Below, in pieces: positions 1 to 5,075 of a stretch of 6,759 nucleotides of DNA (positions are counted from its first letter, which is position 1; each line of letters starts with the position of its first letter). The position numbers and the translations under genes were made by a program. The stretch is from Candidatus Thermokryptus sp. Lineage in GTDB: Bacteria > Bacteroidota > Ignavibacteria > Kryptoniales > Kryptoniaceae. Under the pieces are notes generated by a model, which was not told where the DNA came from, made no database searches, and saw nothing but the letters and a program-made list of their open reading frames with translations. The stretch lies in assembly GCA_028276305.1 (NCBI GenBank), contig JAPYWO010000066.1, positions 1 through 6,759 on the forward strand. The letters are read 5' to 3'.

Positions 1-285
1 GACGAACCATTCAAAAAATCATTTGAAAAAGACAAAAGGGGAGAAAGAAAGATGCTTCTCAAGACAACAAGAAACGGATCTTTTACAACACTTGAAATAT
101 CTACCCCGGGAGAAATAATGAGAAGAGTAGCAATCTTTAACATACTTGGTCAGTTGGTCCAAGAAATGAACCCTAACGCTGATTATACATCTCTCACAAT
201 CCCAAACACAGCAAGCGGTGTCTATCTAATCTCCGTTTTCACAAACAGGAACATTTACAACGACAAATTCATTATAACAAAGTAA
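1..285 (+). CDS. C-terminal fragment of probable secreted protein with type IX secretion sorting domain
   Basis: The reading frame is open from base 1 to the TAA at 283-285, so this is the last 94 codons of a gene that begins outside the window. The internal ATG at 52 is probably not the start. The end resembles the Por/type IX secretion C-terminal sorting domain (type A): alternating beta strands, the segment IFNILGQLVQEM (family pattern about IYDxxGRxV), then SGVYLISV (family SGVYxxxv), and a final strand ending FIITK. In that family the domain directs export across the outer membrane and is removed or used for surface attachment. The usual YPNPF lead-in is absent; a Lys/Glu-rich stretch (residues 5-18) precedes it. 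The secreted cargo cannot be identified from this piece. The family call is by motif only, without an alignment. Confidence 0.72.
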   Translation, partial: DEPFKKSFEKDKRGERKMLLKTTRNGSFTTLEISTPGEIMRRVAIFNILGQLVQEMNPNADYTSLTIPNTASGVYLISVFTNRNIYNDKFIITK

Positions 286-290
286 AAAAC

Positions 291-304
291 GGCGCGGGCG
301 CGCC
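291..304. repeat. GC-only inverted repeat between the secreted-protein gene and rnhB
   Basis: The 14 bases GGCGCGGGCGCGCC form a self-complementary element (six possible pairs around GG; five if a 4-base loop is needed), standing out sharply in an A-rich spacer. It lies 6 bases after the stop of the first gene. It is followed by an A-rich stretch and not T residues, so it is not a standard terminator on the + strand. It could slow polymerase, stabilise a 3' end, or be a protein site. No role can be assigned. Confidence 0.4.
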
Positions 305-336
305 AACAAAACGAAAACAAAAAAAATCAAAACCAA

Positions 337-972
337 ATGAAACCAAAACGAATAATCATCGGCATTGACGAAGTCGGTCGCGGAGCTCTCGCCGGTCCAG
401 TCGTAGCAAGCGCAATCGCAATTGAACACCTAATTGACGGAGTGAAGGACTCTAAACTTTTGAATGTAAAACAGAGGGAGAAACTCGCTCAAGAAATAGA
501 AAAACACGCCCTCGCACTCTCAATTGAAATGATACCCCCTCAAGAGATTGACAAACTAAACATCTACAACGCAACCCTTCTCGCAATGAAAAACGCCTTG
601 TTTATGACACTTGAGGATCTTAAACCCAGCTACGAAACAGAGGTTTTCGTCTTCATTGACGGAGACGCAATCTTTCAAATCACACCAGAAGAAAGAATGG
701 AACTACCAACAACACGACTTCACCTGATAGCACTCCCAAGAGCAGACAAATTCATCTATCAAGTAAGCTGTGCAAGTATTTACGCAAAGCACAATAGAGA
801 TGTCCTGATGATGACCATATTTGACGCCAAGTATCCGGTTTATAACTTCAAGCGTAATCTCGGCTATCCAACACCCGAGCACATCCGAGCAATCAAGGAT
901 CACGGTCCAAGTGAAGTACACCGAAAAACCTTCCTGAAAAACTTTGACGAGATGCTGAAACTACCTTTGTGA
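337..972 (+). CDS. rnhB: Ribonuclease HII
   Basis: This enzyme cuts the RNA strand of RNA-DNA hybrids and removes single ribonucleotides misincorporated in DNA; it acts in the cytoplasm with a divalent metal. The 211-residue length is normal for the family. Motifs in order: GIDEVGRGALAGPVVASA (9-26) with catalytic D11 and E12; DSKLL (38-42); NIYNATLLAM (75-84); FIDGD with catalytic D98; RADKFIYQVSCASIYAKHNRD with catalytic D127 (usually written GD; here AD); and the end motif NLGYPTPEH followed by HGPSEVHRKTF. All four DEDD acidic residues are present, so the protein should be active. The ATG at 337 places the first motif at residue 9, as expected. No clear Shine-Dalgarno sequence precedes it. 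It is the first gene of a tight + strand run, followed after 31 bases by a nuclease gene. Confidence 0.96.
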   Translation: MKPKRIIIGIDEVGRGALAGPVVASAIAIEHLIDGVKDSKLLNVKQREKLAQEIEKHALALSIEMIPPQEIDKLNIYNATLLAMKNALFMTLEDLKPSYETEVFVFIDGDAIFQITPEERMELPTTRLHLIALPRADKFIYQVSCASIYAKHNRDVLMMTIFDAKYPVYNFKRNLGYPTPEHIRAIKDHGPSEVHRKTFLKNFDEMLKLPL

Positions 973-985
973 GGGGAAAAACAAA
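969..985 (+). repeat. 17-base direct repeat, copy 1 (at the rnhB stop)
   Basis: The sequence GTGAGGGGAAAAACAAA covers the rnhB stop codon (TGA at 970-972) and its downstream spacer. An identical copy lies at 1282-1298, where it again contains the stop codon of a gene. The two copies bracket the Hjc-like nuclease gene. Confidence 0.8.
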
Positions 986-1003
986 CTTAAAAAGAGTCAA
1001 ACG
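983..1003 (+). promoter_or_regulatory. Ribosome-binding leader shared with the small ORF at 4156
   Basis: The 14 bases AAACTTAAAAAGAG at 983-996 recur exactly at 4133-4146, in each case 7-9 bases before an ATG that is preceded by AACG. AAAGAG at 991-996 is the likely Shine-Dalgarno element. The match supports both starts and suggests a common leader origin. Confidence 0.5.
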
Positions 1004-1285
1004 ATGCCAAATAAAAACTACATCAACGGCAGAAGTTTAGAATACCGAATTAAAAACATCTTGAAAGAGAACGGATTCGCTGTTGTAAGAAGCGCGGGCT
1101 CGCACGGAAAATGGGACTTAATCGCTGTCAATGAATCCAAAAAAAGGATCTACCTGATAAGTTGTAAAAAGGGCAAAAGAAAAAGACACATCAAAAAGGG
1201 CTCTTATCGTGTGAGCGAATTTATCATCGGCTCAACAAAGGACTTAACAAGTTCCATCTCCACCAGCGGGAGAGGGGAAGGGTGA
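1004..1285 (+). CDS. Hjc-like PD-(D/E)XK nuclease (Holliday-junction-resolvase fold)
   Basis: This 93-residue protein resembles archaeal Hjc-type resolvases, which cut four-way DNA junctions. Visible motifs: NGRSLEYRIKNIL with E13 in the position of the first catalytic acid; VVRSAGSHGKWDLIAV (27-42), close to the Hjc signature RSAGSH..D, with D38; then LISCKKGK (51-58), where the usual E/Q-x-K triad is S53-C54-K55. The missing acidic or glutamine residue means activity is uncertain. The protein is shorter than typical Hjc (about 120-140 residues), and its last 11 residues (SSISTSGRGEG) come from a G-rich stretch that looks like intergenic repeat. In many bacteria the unrelated-in-sequence nuclease YraN follows rnhB; this protein occupies that place but lacks YraN-type GxxGE and VFVEVKxR motifs. 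It may act in recombination or processing of mobile DNA. The ATG is supported by AAAGAG 7 bases upstream. Confidence 0.7.
   Translation: MPNKNYINGRSLEYRIKNILKENGFAVVRSAGSHGKWDLIAVNESKKRIYLISCKKGKRKRHIKKGSYRVSEFIIGSTKDLTSSISTSGRGEG
1257..1281 (+). repeat. G-rich hairpin repeat inside the 3' end of the nuclease gene
   Basis: TCTCC (1257-1261) can pair with GGAGA (1269-1273) around a 7-base loop, followed by GGGGAAGGGTGAGGGG. The pattern of CTCC, hairpin, then GGGAGAGGG and GGGTGAGGG resembles a short repeat seen between genes in many bacterial genomes. Here it encodes the last residues of the nuclease and runs into the second 17-base direct repeat. No T-run follows, so it is not a standard terminator. 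Confidence 0.4.
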
Positions 1286-1298
1286 GGGGAAAAACAAA
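1282..1298 (+). repeat. 17-base direct repeat, copy 2 (at the nuclease stop)
   Basis: This is identical to 969-985 and contains the TGA (1283-1285) that ends the nuclease gene, just before the next gene. The distance between copies is 313 bases. Confidence 0.8.
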
Positions 1299-1311
1299 AA
1301 CTCAATCGCAA

Positions 1312-2985
1312 ATGACAAGCCCAACCCACATATCTTTTTCACTTTTCACGCTCGCCTTTGCAAGTGTAGGGCAGGGAATGGAATTTAACTATGAAAACGC
1401 CATCATTTGCGCCCTTGGATCTTTATCCCCGGACATTGACAATTCAAAGTCATGGCTCGGAAGGATCTTTCCGTTTATCAGCAAACCCGTTGAAAACAAA
1501 TTCAGCCATAGAACTTTAACTCACTCACTACTTGCAATTGTTTTTGTTTTTCTAATCGCTGTAATCGTCAAGATACTCTTTGACACAGGAAACTTTAACC
1601 CACTCGCCTTCGCCATCGGCTACACCTCGCACATCCTGATTGACTGTGCCTCGGTCCAAGGAGTTAAAATCCTTTACCCATTCTCTATGAGAAACGCTGT
1701 TTTTCCATTTGACACCCAGCAACCCGAAGCCTACAGAATCATCGTCGGTTCAAAAGCTGATGTTGCGCTCGGATTCGTCTTCGTCTTCTTGACAATACCC
1801 TTCGCCTATATAAGTTTTAAAACACATACAAAAATCGTCAGGGAAATCCAGCGGGACATAAACTCAGCCGTAAGATCCTACAACGAACTTTCAAAAAATT
1901 TTATTTGCTGGGCACGACTTGAGGGAATTAACACAACAACAGGGGACAAATTGAAGGGAGATTATTTGATAATTTCAGCAGAAAAACAAAACATGTTGTT
2001 GATAAAAGAGGGCTCTTTGACTTTGTCAGTAGGGAAGGACAACTTCAAAAACGACATCTTCACAGCAGACATCTTAACAATCCCGAAGGGAAAAGCACGC
2101 CTTGAAATAAAAAACCTATCAATCCAAAACCAAACACTCGGAAACGCAATTGACCTCAACGACTCTTTGCTGTTTTTGACAGGTGAAATTGAATTTTACG
2201 AACCACTTGAACCAATCCAGCCCCCGCCCACCAAATTTGAATTCTTCAAACAAACATCAGAACACAAAATTAAGTTGAATATGACGACAACAGAGTTTCT
2301 GAGATCCTTGAACCTTCAAGACAAAATCATCAAATCCGCAAAACTAACAATCAAAAAGATTTATCTTGAAACACAGCCAGCGCCCGCGCCCGCCGTCGCT
2401 GATAACGGAAAAAACGAAAAAGACAAAACCCAATTCATCCTAATTGAACTACACCCAAACGAAAACATCCGCTTCGTAGTCAAACCACAAGACACAATCA
2501 AAGAGGGACAGACGATCGCTTACAGACAAACAACTGAAATTGAACGCCTAAAACTTCAAATAAACCAGATTCAAACCCAGATCTCACAAACCGAAAACGA
2601 AATAAAAGCAATTGACGAACGCCTCAAACAAGACACAACCGAAATAAACCTCAAACTTTCTCAAATTGAAAGGGAAATCTCACAACTTGAAGAACTCAAA
2701 AAGAGAGGGCTCGCTGGTCCGCAAGCGACTTTTAAACTTGAAAAAGAAAAAGAAACGCTGTTGAACAAAATCAAAGGGAAACAAACCGACGCCGAATTGA
2801 AGAAGGGGAAACTTTACTTAAAGATTGAAACGCTGAAAACGAAAATAAAAGAAATTGAACTCAAAATCACAGACATTGAAGTAAAAAACACAATAAAATC
2901 AACCGCCAGCGGTCGCATCCGCGAAATAAGAGAATCAGCAACAAAAACGAAAAAACAATTTTTGTTAGTTTTAGATGCCAGATAA
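1312..2985 (+). CDS. Fusion of YdjM-type membrane-bound hydrolase domain with HlyD-like coiled-coil adaptor
   Basis: The predicted 557-residue protein begins MTSPTHISF, matching the usual M-x-x-PTH start of the YdjM/DUF457 metal-dependent hydrolase family. A GTG at 1282, overlapping the previous stop, would add 10 unlike residues. The hydrolase domain spans roughly 1-170: H5, SPDID (39-43), HRTLTHS (66-72), and GYTSHILID (103-111) supply metal-ligand candidates, with hydrophobic membrane segments near 72-90, 98-112 and 150-168. Residues 215-300 look beta-rich. A Pro/Ala linker (355-361) follows. Then VKPQDTIKEGQTIAY (390-404) resembles the first half of a lipoyl/barrel-sandwich domain. Two long charged helices (about 406-462 and 472-522) form an antiparallel coiled-coil hairpin turning at KRGLAGPQ, and IKSTASGRIREIRE (528-541) resembles the second half. 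That is the layout of HlyD/membrane-fusion proteins. The ATPase gene starts within its last 11 bases. Domain calls are by eye; the substrate and reaction are unknown. Confidence 0.75.
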   Translation: MTSPTHISFSLFTLAFASVGQGMEFNYENAIICALGSLSPDIDNSKSWLGRIFPFISKPVENKFSHRTLTHSLLAIVFVFLIAVIVKILFDTGNFNPLAFAIGYTSHILIDCASVQGVKILYPFSMRNAVFPFDTQQPEAYRIIVGSKADVALGFVFVFLTIPFAYISFKTHTKIVREIQRDINSAVRSYNELSKNFICWARLEGINTTTGDKLKGDYLIISAEKQNMLLIKEGSLTLSVGKDNFKNDIFTADILTIPKGKARLEIKNLSIQNQTLGNAIDLNDSLLFLTGEIEFYEPLEPIQPPPTKFEFFKQTSEHKIKLNMTTTEFLRSLNLQDKIIKSAKLTIKKIYLETQPAPAPAVADNGKNEKDKTQFILIELHPNENIRFVVKPQDTIKEGQTIAYRQTTEIERLKLQINQIQTQISQTENEIKAIDERLKQDTTEINLKLSQIEREISQLEELKKRGLAGPQATFKLEKEKETLLNKIKGKQTDAELKKGKLYLKIETLKTKIKEIELKITDIEVKNTIKSTASGRIREIRESATKTKKQFLLVLDAR

Positions 2986-3985
2986 AATTTTCCTTGACAA
3001 CGCCTTTTTCGGAAGAGAAACCGAACTCAAAAAAATCATCTTCAACGCTCTCGTCGGAAAAAATACTCTCATCATAGGGAAAAAGGGAATAGGGAAGACA
3101 TCTCTTCTTGAACAAGCAATCAACATTATCAGCGGAACAACCCACAAAATAGAATTCAGCCCAACCGTCCTTGAAAAAGAGTTTAACGATGTCAGAATAT
3201 CCCAACGCCTGCGCCAAGCTTGGGAAAGAAAAATAAAAACGCTCAAAATTGACCTCACAAAAACTAAATCAACCCTTTTCACCGAAATAATCCAAACCCT
3301 ATATTCAAACCGAGACCTTGAAGACCCCGAAAACGCCGTTGAAATCGCACCCGACGGCTCAATATCAATAAAAACTAAAACCGCTCAATCCGTTATAATC
3401 AAATCAATCAAATCAAAGGACTACATCCTTTTCATTGACGACCTTGACCTCGCAAGCGCTCAACTTGCAGAATTTATACTTGACCTCGCCCAAGCGTCAA
3501 CAATCATTGCTACAACAAGCGAACTCAAAAACGACAAACGCCTAAAACACATATACGCAATGTTTGAAAAAATAAACCTTGAAGAACTACCAAAAGAAAC
3601 AGCAATCAAGTTGATTAACTACCTAATTGATAAACACCTCTCACACTTGAAGGCAGATAAAAGGGAATTCCTCAGAAACGAAGTCCTGCACATCTCAAAG
3701 GGAAACCCAAACCTAATAAAAGCGACGCTTTCACAGGCGATCGCAAAAAAGCACATCCAAGACGACGACATAAGAGAACTCAGAAAACAAGAAGAAAGAG
3801 AATACTTAAACCTCGGACCTTTCTTTGCATTCCTAATCGGCTCAATCACAATTGTGAAGATACTTCAAATCGGACTTGAAAACAGAGAAACATATATCTT
3901 GCTTTCAATCTTTTCCTTCCTTGCGTATCTTATCCTCAGAATTTTCCGTTATTTCTTCCTTTTCCGCCCGCAAAGAAAAAGATAA
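2975..3985 (+). CDS. Membrane-anchored AAA/STAND-type ATPase
   Basis: This 336-residue protein has an N-terminal ATPase domain and a C-terminal membrane anchor. Seen directly: FFGRETEL (11-18), the entry motif of AAA_16/ORC-like and STAND ATPases; Walker A GKKGIGKTS (35-43); Walker B LFIDDLD (152-158); a sensor-1-like IIATTS (177-182); and a helical region with SKGNPNLIKA (241-250), typical of the lid or winged-helix part of these families. Two hydrophobic segments at about 282-300 and 306-330 and a basic tail (RPQRKR) suggest the ATPase sits in the cytoplasm, anchored by a hairpin in the membrane. The ATG overlaps the end of the YdjM-HlyD gene by 11 bases, implying translational coupling. 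It could energise or gate the partner membrane protein. It could also be a sensor-type ATPase; nothing in the sequence shows the effector. Confidence 0.8.
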   Translation: MPDKIFLDNAFFGRETELKKIIFNALVGKNTLIIGKKGIGKTSLLEQAINIISGTTHKIEFSPTVLEKEFNDVRISQRLRQAWERKIKTLKIDLTKTKSTLFTEIIQTLYSNRDLEDPENAVEIAPDGSISIKTKTAQSVIIKSIKSKDYILFIDDLDLASAQLAEFILDLAQASTIIATTSELKNDKRLKHIYAMFEKINLEELPKETAIKLINYLIDKHLSHLKADKREFLRNEVLHISKGNPNLIKATLSQAIAKKHIQDDDIRELRKQEEREYLNLGPFFAFLIGSITIVKILQIGLENRETYILLSIFSFLAYLILRIFRYFFLFRPQRKR

Positions 3986-4003
3986 TTTTAAATCTGAAAG
4001 TTA

Positions 4004-4032
4004 TTGACAATTGATTGAAAGTTTGTTAAATT
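4004..4032 (+). promoter_or_regulatory. Sigma70-like promoter, unit A
   Basis: TTGACA (4004-4009) is a perfect -35 box, followed by 17 bases and TAAATT (4027-4032, 4 of 6 to TATAAT). The same arrangement occurs at 4830-4858; over 37 bases starting at TTGACA the two copies match at 28 positions. It lies 18 bases after the ATPase stop and upstream of a terminator, so transcription should begin near 4039. Confidence 0.65.
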
Positions 4033-4038
4033 ACCTTT

Positions 4039-4098
4039 GCCTTAGGGAATAAAATTTACTTCAATCCTCGCGCCAGCTCACAAACGAGCTGGCTTTTT
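4039..4098 (+). ncRNA. Candidate short RNA or attenuated leader, unit A
   Basis: A promoter at 4004-4032 and a strong terminator at 4072-4106 would define a transcript of about 60 nt with no reading frame of note. It may be a stand-alone small RNA, or the leader of the downstream cysteine-rich genes controlled by read-through. The body between promoter and hairpin is unlike that of unit B, while the hairpin arms are identical. The start point is estimated from the -10 box. Confidence 0.35.
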
Positions 4099-4106
4099 AT
4101 TATTTT
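4072..4106 (+). terminator. Rho-independent terminator, unit A
   Basis: GCCAGCTC (4072-4079) pairs perfectly with GAGCTGGC (4086-4093) around ACAAAC, and TTTTTATTATTTT follows. It would end both the short unit A transcript and read-through from the rnhB-to-ATPase run. Confidence 0.9.
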
Positions 4107-4132
4107 GAAAGATTTATTCATCAGGAAATATA

Positions 4133-4155
4133 AAACTTAAAAAGAGGTCTTAACG
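4133..4155 (+). promoter_or_regulatory. Ribosome-binding leader of the 49-residue ORF
   Basis: AAACTTAAAAAGAG (4133-4146) is identical to the leader of the Hjc-like nuclease at 983-996. AAAGAGG (4141-4147) stands 8 bases before the ATG at 4156, giving a good Shine-Dalgarno fit. Confidence 0.5.
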
Positions 4156-4305
4156 ATGAAGGAGAAATGTTTCAATTGCGGGAGAGAGAAAATTTTTGAA
4201 AACGAGGGGCGTTTCATTGATGGCTCTTGGAAAGAGGACGAGCTCTTTCTTAAAAGAGGGCTCGCTGGCGTCTGGATTTCTATTAGAACCCAAACCGATT
4301 TTTAA
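4156..4305 (+). CDS. Small CxxC protein of unknown function (49 residues)
   Basis: This short frame runs from ATG 4156 to TAA 4303-4305 and starts MKEKCFNCGREK, so it has a single CxxC pair (C5, C8) like half of a zinc ribbon. The remainder contains FIDGSWKEDELFLKRGLAG and ends TQTDF without a second cysteine pair, so a single chain cannot hold a normal four-cysteine zinc site. It might dimerise, or be a truncated relic of a longer zinc-ribbon protein; I saw no continuation with cysteines in the frame. Support for it being real: a well-placed AAAGAGG, a leader identical to that of another gene in the window, and another cysteine-rich gene 18 bases downstream. The bases encoding KRGLAG also occur in the coiled-coil turn of the protein at 1312-2985. 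No function is recognised. Confidence 0.5.
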   Translation: MKEKCFNCGREKIFENEGRFIDGSWKEDELFLKRGLAGVWISIRTQTDF

Positions 4306-4323
4306 AAACAACGGGGGATTGAA

Positions 4324-4758
4324 ATGAACGACTTTGAAAATTTGATCTCAAAAATCTCTCATGTCTATAAAACCGCTCAAAACTCAATCCCTGAAAATGA
4401 CTTTCACGACTGGTATATTTACATCAAACCAATTGAACCAGATGAGTGCCCCTGTGATTTATGCAAAGTCGGAGAAAGAGAACATCTTATCGTTGAGGTG
4501 ATTCAAGATCTTGACATTGAAAAAATTGAAGAAGTTGAATTCTTTGAAATATCAAAAGCCATCTGTGATAATTGTTTACATTACGAGGTTTCTCTAGTTG
4601 AACGCAACCTGTGGGAAATAACTTTCTGGGAAAACTGGGACAATGAAGGTATAAGAGTCGTCTGTCTCAAATGTGATGAGAAAAACTTTATTGACATTGA
4701 CGATCAAGGTTATGTCTATATTTGGGAAATGGCTCACAAAGACAATTGTATCTATTAG
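4324..4758 (+). CDS. Cysteine-rich acidic protein of unknown function, multiple CxxC pairs
   Basis: This 144-residue protein is not recognised. It carries eight cysteines: C42/C44/C47 (ECPCDLC), C81-x-x-C84 (CDNC), C114-x-x-C117 (CLKC), and C142 near the end (DNCIY). Three CxxC-type knuckles could form one complete zinc ribbon plus part of another, or a metal site shared with a partner. It is acidic and rich in Trp and Tyr (EITFWENWDNEG), with a predicted helical first 20 residues. There is no signal peptide or membrane segment, so it should be cytoplasmic. The ATG has GGGGG about 6 bases upstream. It follows the small CxxC ORF by 18 bases, and the pair lies between the two promoter-terminator units, suggesting a two-gene transcript read through from unit A. 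A sensor or nucleic-acid-binding role is only a guess. Confidence 0.72.
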   Translation: MNDFENLISKISHVYKTAQNSIPENDFHDWYIYIKPIEPDECPCDLCKVGEREHLIVEVIQDLDIEKIEEVEFFEISKAICDNCLHYEVSLVERNLWEITFWENWDNEGIRVVCLKCDEKNFIDIDDQGYVYIWEMAHKDNCIY

Positions 4759-4829
4759 TCCTGCAAGGAAAACAAATTCAAAAAAATCTTACATTTAAAA
4801 TTGAAATTAAAACTAAACAAATTGGCTCT

Positions 4830-4858
4830 TTGACAGTTCAACGAAAATTTCTTAAATT
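4830..4858 (+). promoter_or_regulatory. Sigma70-like promoter, unit B
   Basis: TTGACA (4830-4835), 17 bases, then TAAATT (4853-4858) repeats the unit A layout exactly, including GAAA and TTT in the spacer and AC after the -10 box. It starts 71 bases after the stop of the cysteine-rich gene. Transcription should start near 4865. Confidence 0.65.
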
Positions 4859-4864
4859 ACTTCC

Positions 4865-4925
4865 GCTGTTCTGTGTTAATCCCAATTGTTAAGCCAGCTC
4901 TACGATCCCCGGAGCTGGCGTTTTT
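4865..4925 (+). ncRNA. Candidate short RNA or attenuated leader, unit B
   Basis: As in unit A, a promoter and a terminator about 60 bases apart would give a very short RNA without a coding frame. The gene downstream, 145 bases beyond the hairpin's T-run, is the mini-RadA; control by read-through is possible. The body (34 bases between -10 box and hairpin, against 39 in A) and the hairpin loop differ from unit A. Confidence 0.35.
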
Positions 4926-4930
4926 ATTTT
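4893..4930 (+). terminator. Rho-independent terminator, unit B
   Basis: GCCAGCTC (4893-4900) pairs with GAGCTGGC (4912-4919) around an 11-base loop, followed by G and TTTTTATTTT. The stem arms are identical to those of unit A although the loops are unrelated. Confidence 0.88.
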
Positions 4931-5075
4931 AAAAAACCACTCCCCTACCGCTTCCCCGTTTAAACGGAAGATGTTTTATGTAAACTTGCTCCCGCTTGTT
5001 AAGGCGCCCCACCCCACCCTGTAAAAAAGTCAAAAAACTTTATTAACTTTTGAAAAAAGAAAGTTTAATCAATAA
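4931..5075. other. Non-coding leader before the mini-RadA gene, with a 12-base palindrome
   Basis: No gene is seen between the unit B terminator and the ATG at 5076. The stretch contains the perfect palindrome CCGTTTAAACGG (4956-4967), inside a region where CTTCC (4951-4955) can also pair with GGAAG (4966-4970). A C-rich stretch (GGCGCCCCACCCCACCC, 5003-5019) follows. Just before the gene AAACTTT (5035-5041) and AAAGTTT (5060-5066) form an inverted repeat. These are possible operator sites or leader hairpins. I could not place a convincing promoter or Shine-Dalgarno here. Confidence 0.35.

Noticed and set aside
291..304. The GC hairpin after the first gene as a rho-independent terminator.
   Set aside because: The loop is very small and the sequence that follows is A-rich with no T-run on the + strand.
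1004..1285. YraN (UPF0102) nuclease, expected from its place after rnhB.
   Set aside because: It lacks the GxxGE and VFVEVKxR motifs of YraN and has the RSAGSH..D block of Hjc.
1282..1311. GTG at 1282 as the start of the YdjM-HlyD gene, overlapping the nuclease stop as GTGA.
   Set aside because: The ATG at 1312 gives the typical family start MTSPTH. The extra ten residues are coded by the 17-base repeat, so they look like leader. The GTG cannot be fully excluded because AGAGGGGAAG precedes it.
2867..3282. Two reverse-strand open frames of about 100-116 residues over the membrane-protein/ATPase junction.
   Set aside because: They lie opposite well-supported genes with intact motifs, show no recognisable domain, and arise from the strongly A-rich coding strand. 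Other reverse-strand frames (226-429, 703-921, 1962-2159, 3619-3849, 5441-5662, 6341-6559) were set aside for the same reason.
4032..4039. TACCTTTG as a Bacteroidetes-type -7 box (TAnnTTTG).
   Set aside because: The matching position in unit B reads TACTTCCG, so this box is not conserved, whereas TTGACA-17-TAAATT is kept in both copies.
2697..4272. Shared GAGGGCTCGCTGG and KRGLAG in the coiled-coil turn (about 2704) and the 49-residue ORF (about 4257) as evidence of common descent.
   Set aside because: The identity covers only about 14 bases and the flanking protein sequences are unrelated. A Lys/Arg-Gly-Leu turn is also ordinary in HlyD-type coiled coils.
4156..4323. Frameshift joining the 49-residue ORF to the 144-residue gene as one zinc-ribbon protein.
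   Set aside because: The downstream gene has its own ATG with a G-rich ribosome-binding stretch, and I saw no cysteine-bearing continuation of the first frame across the 18-base gap.
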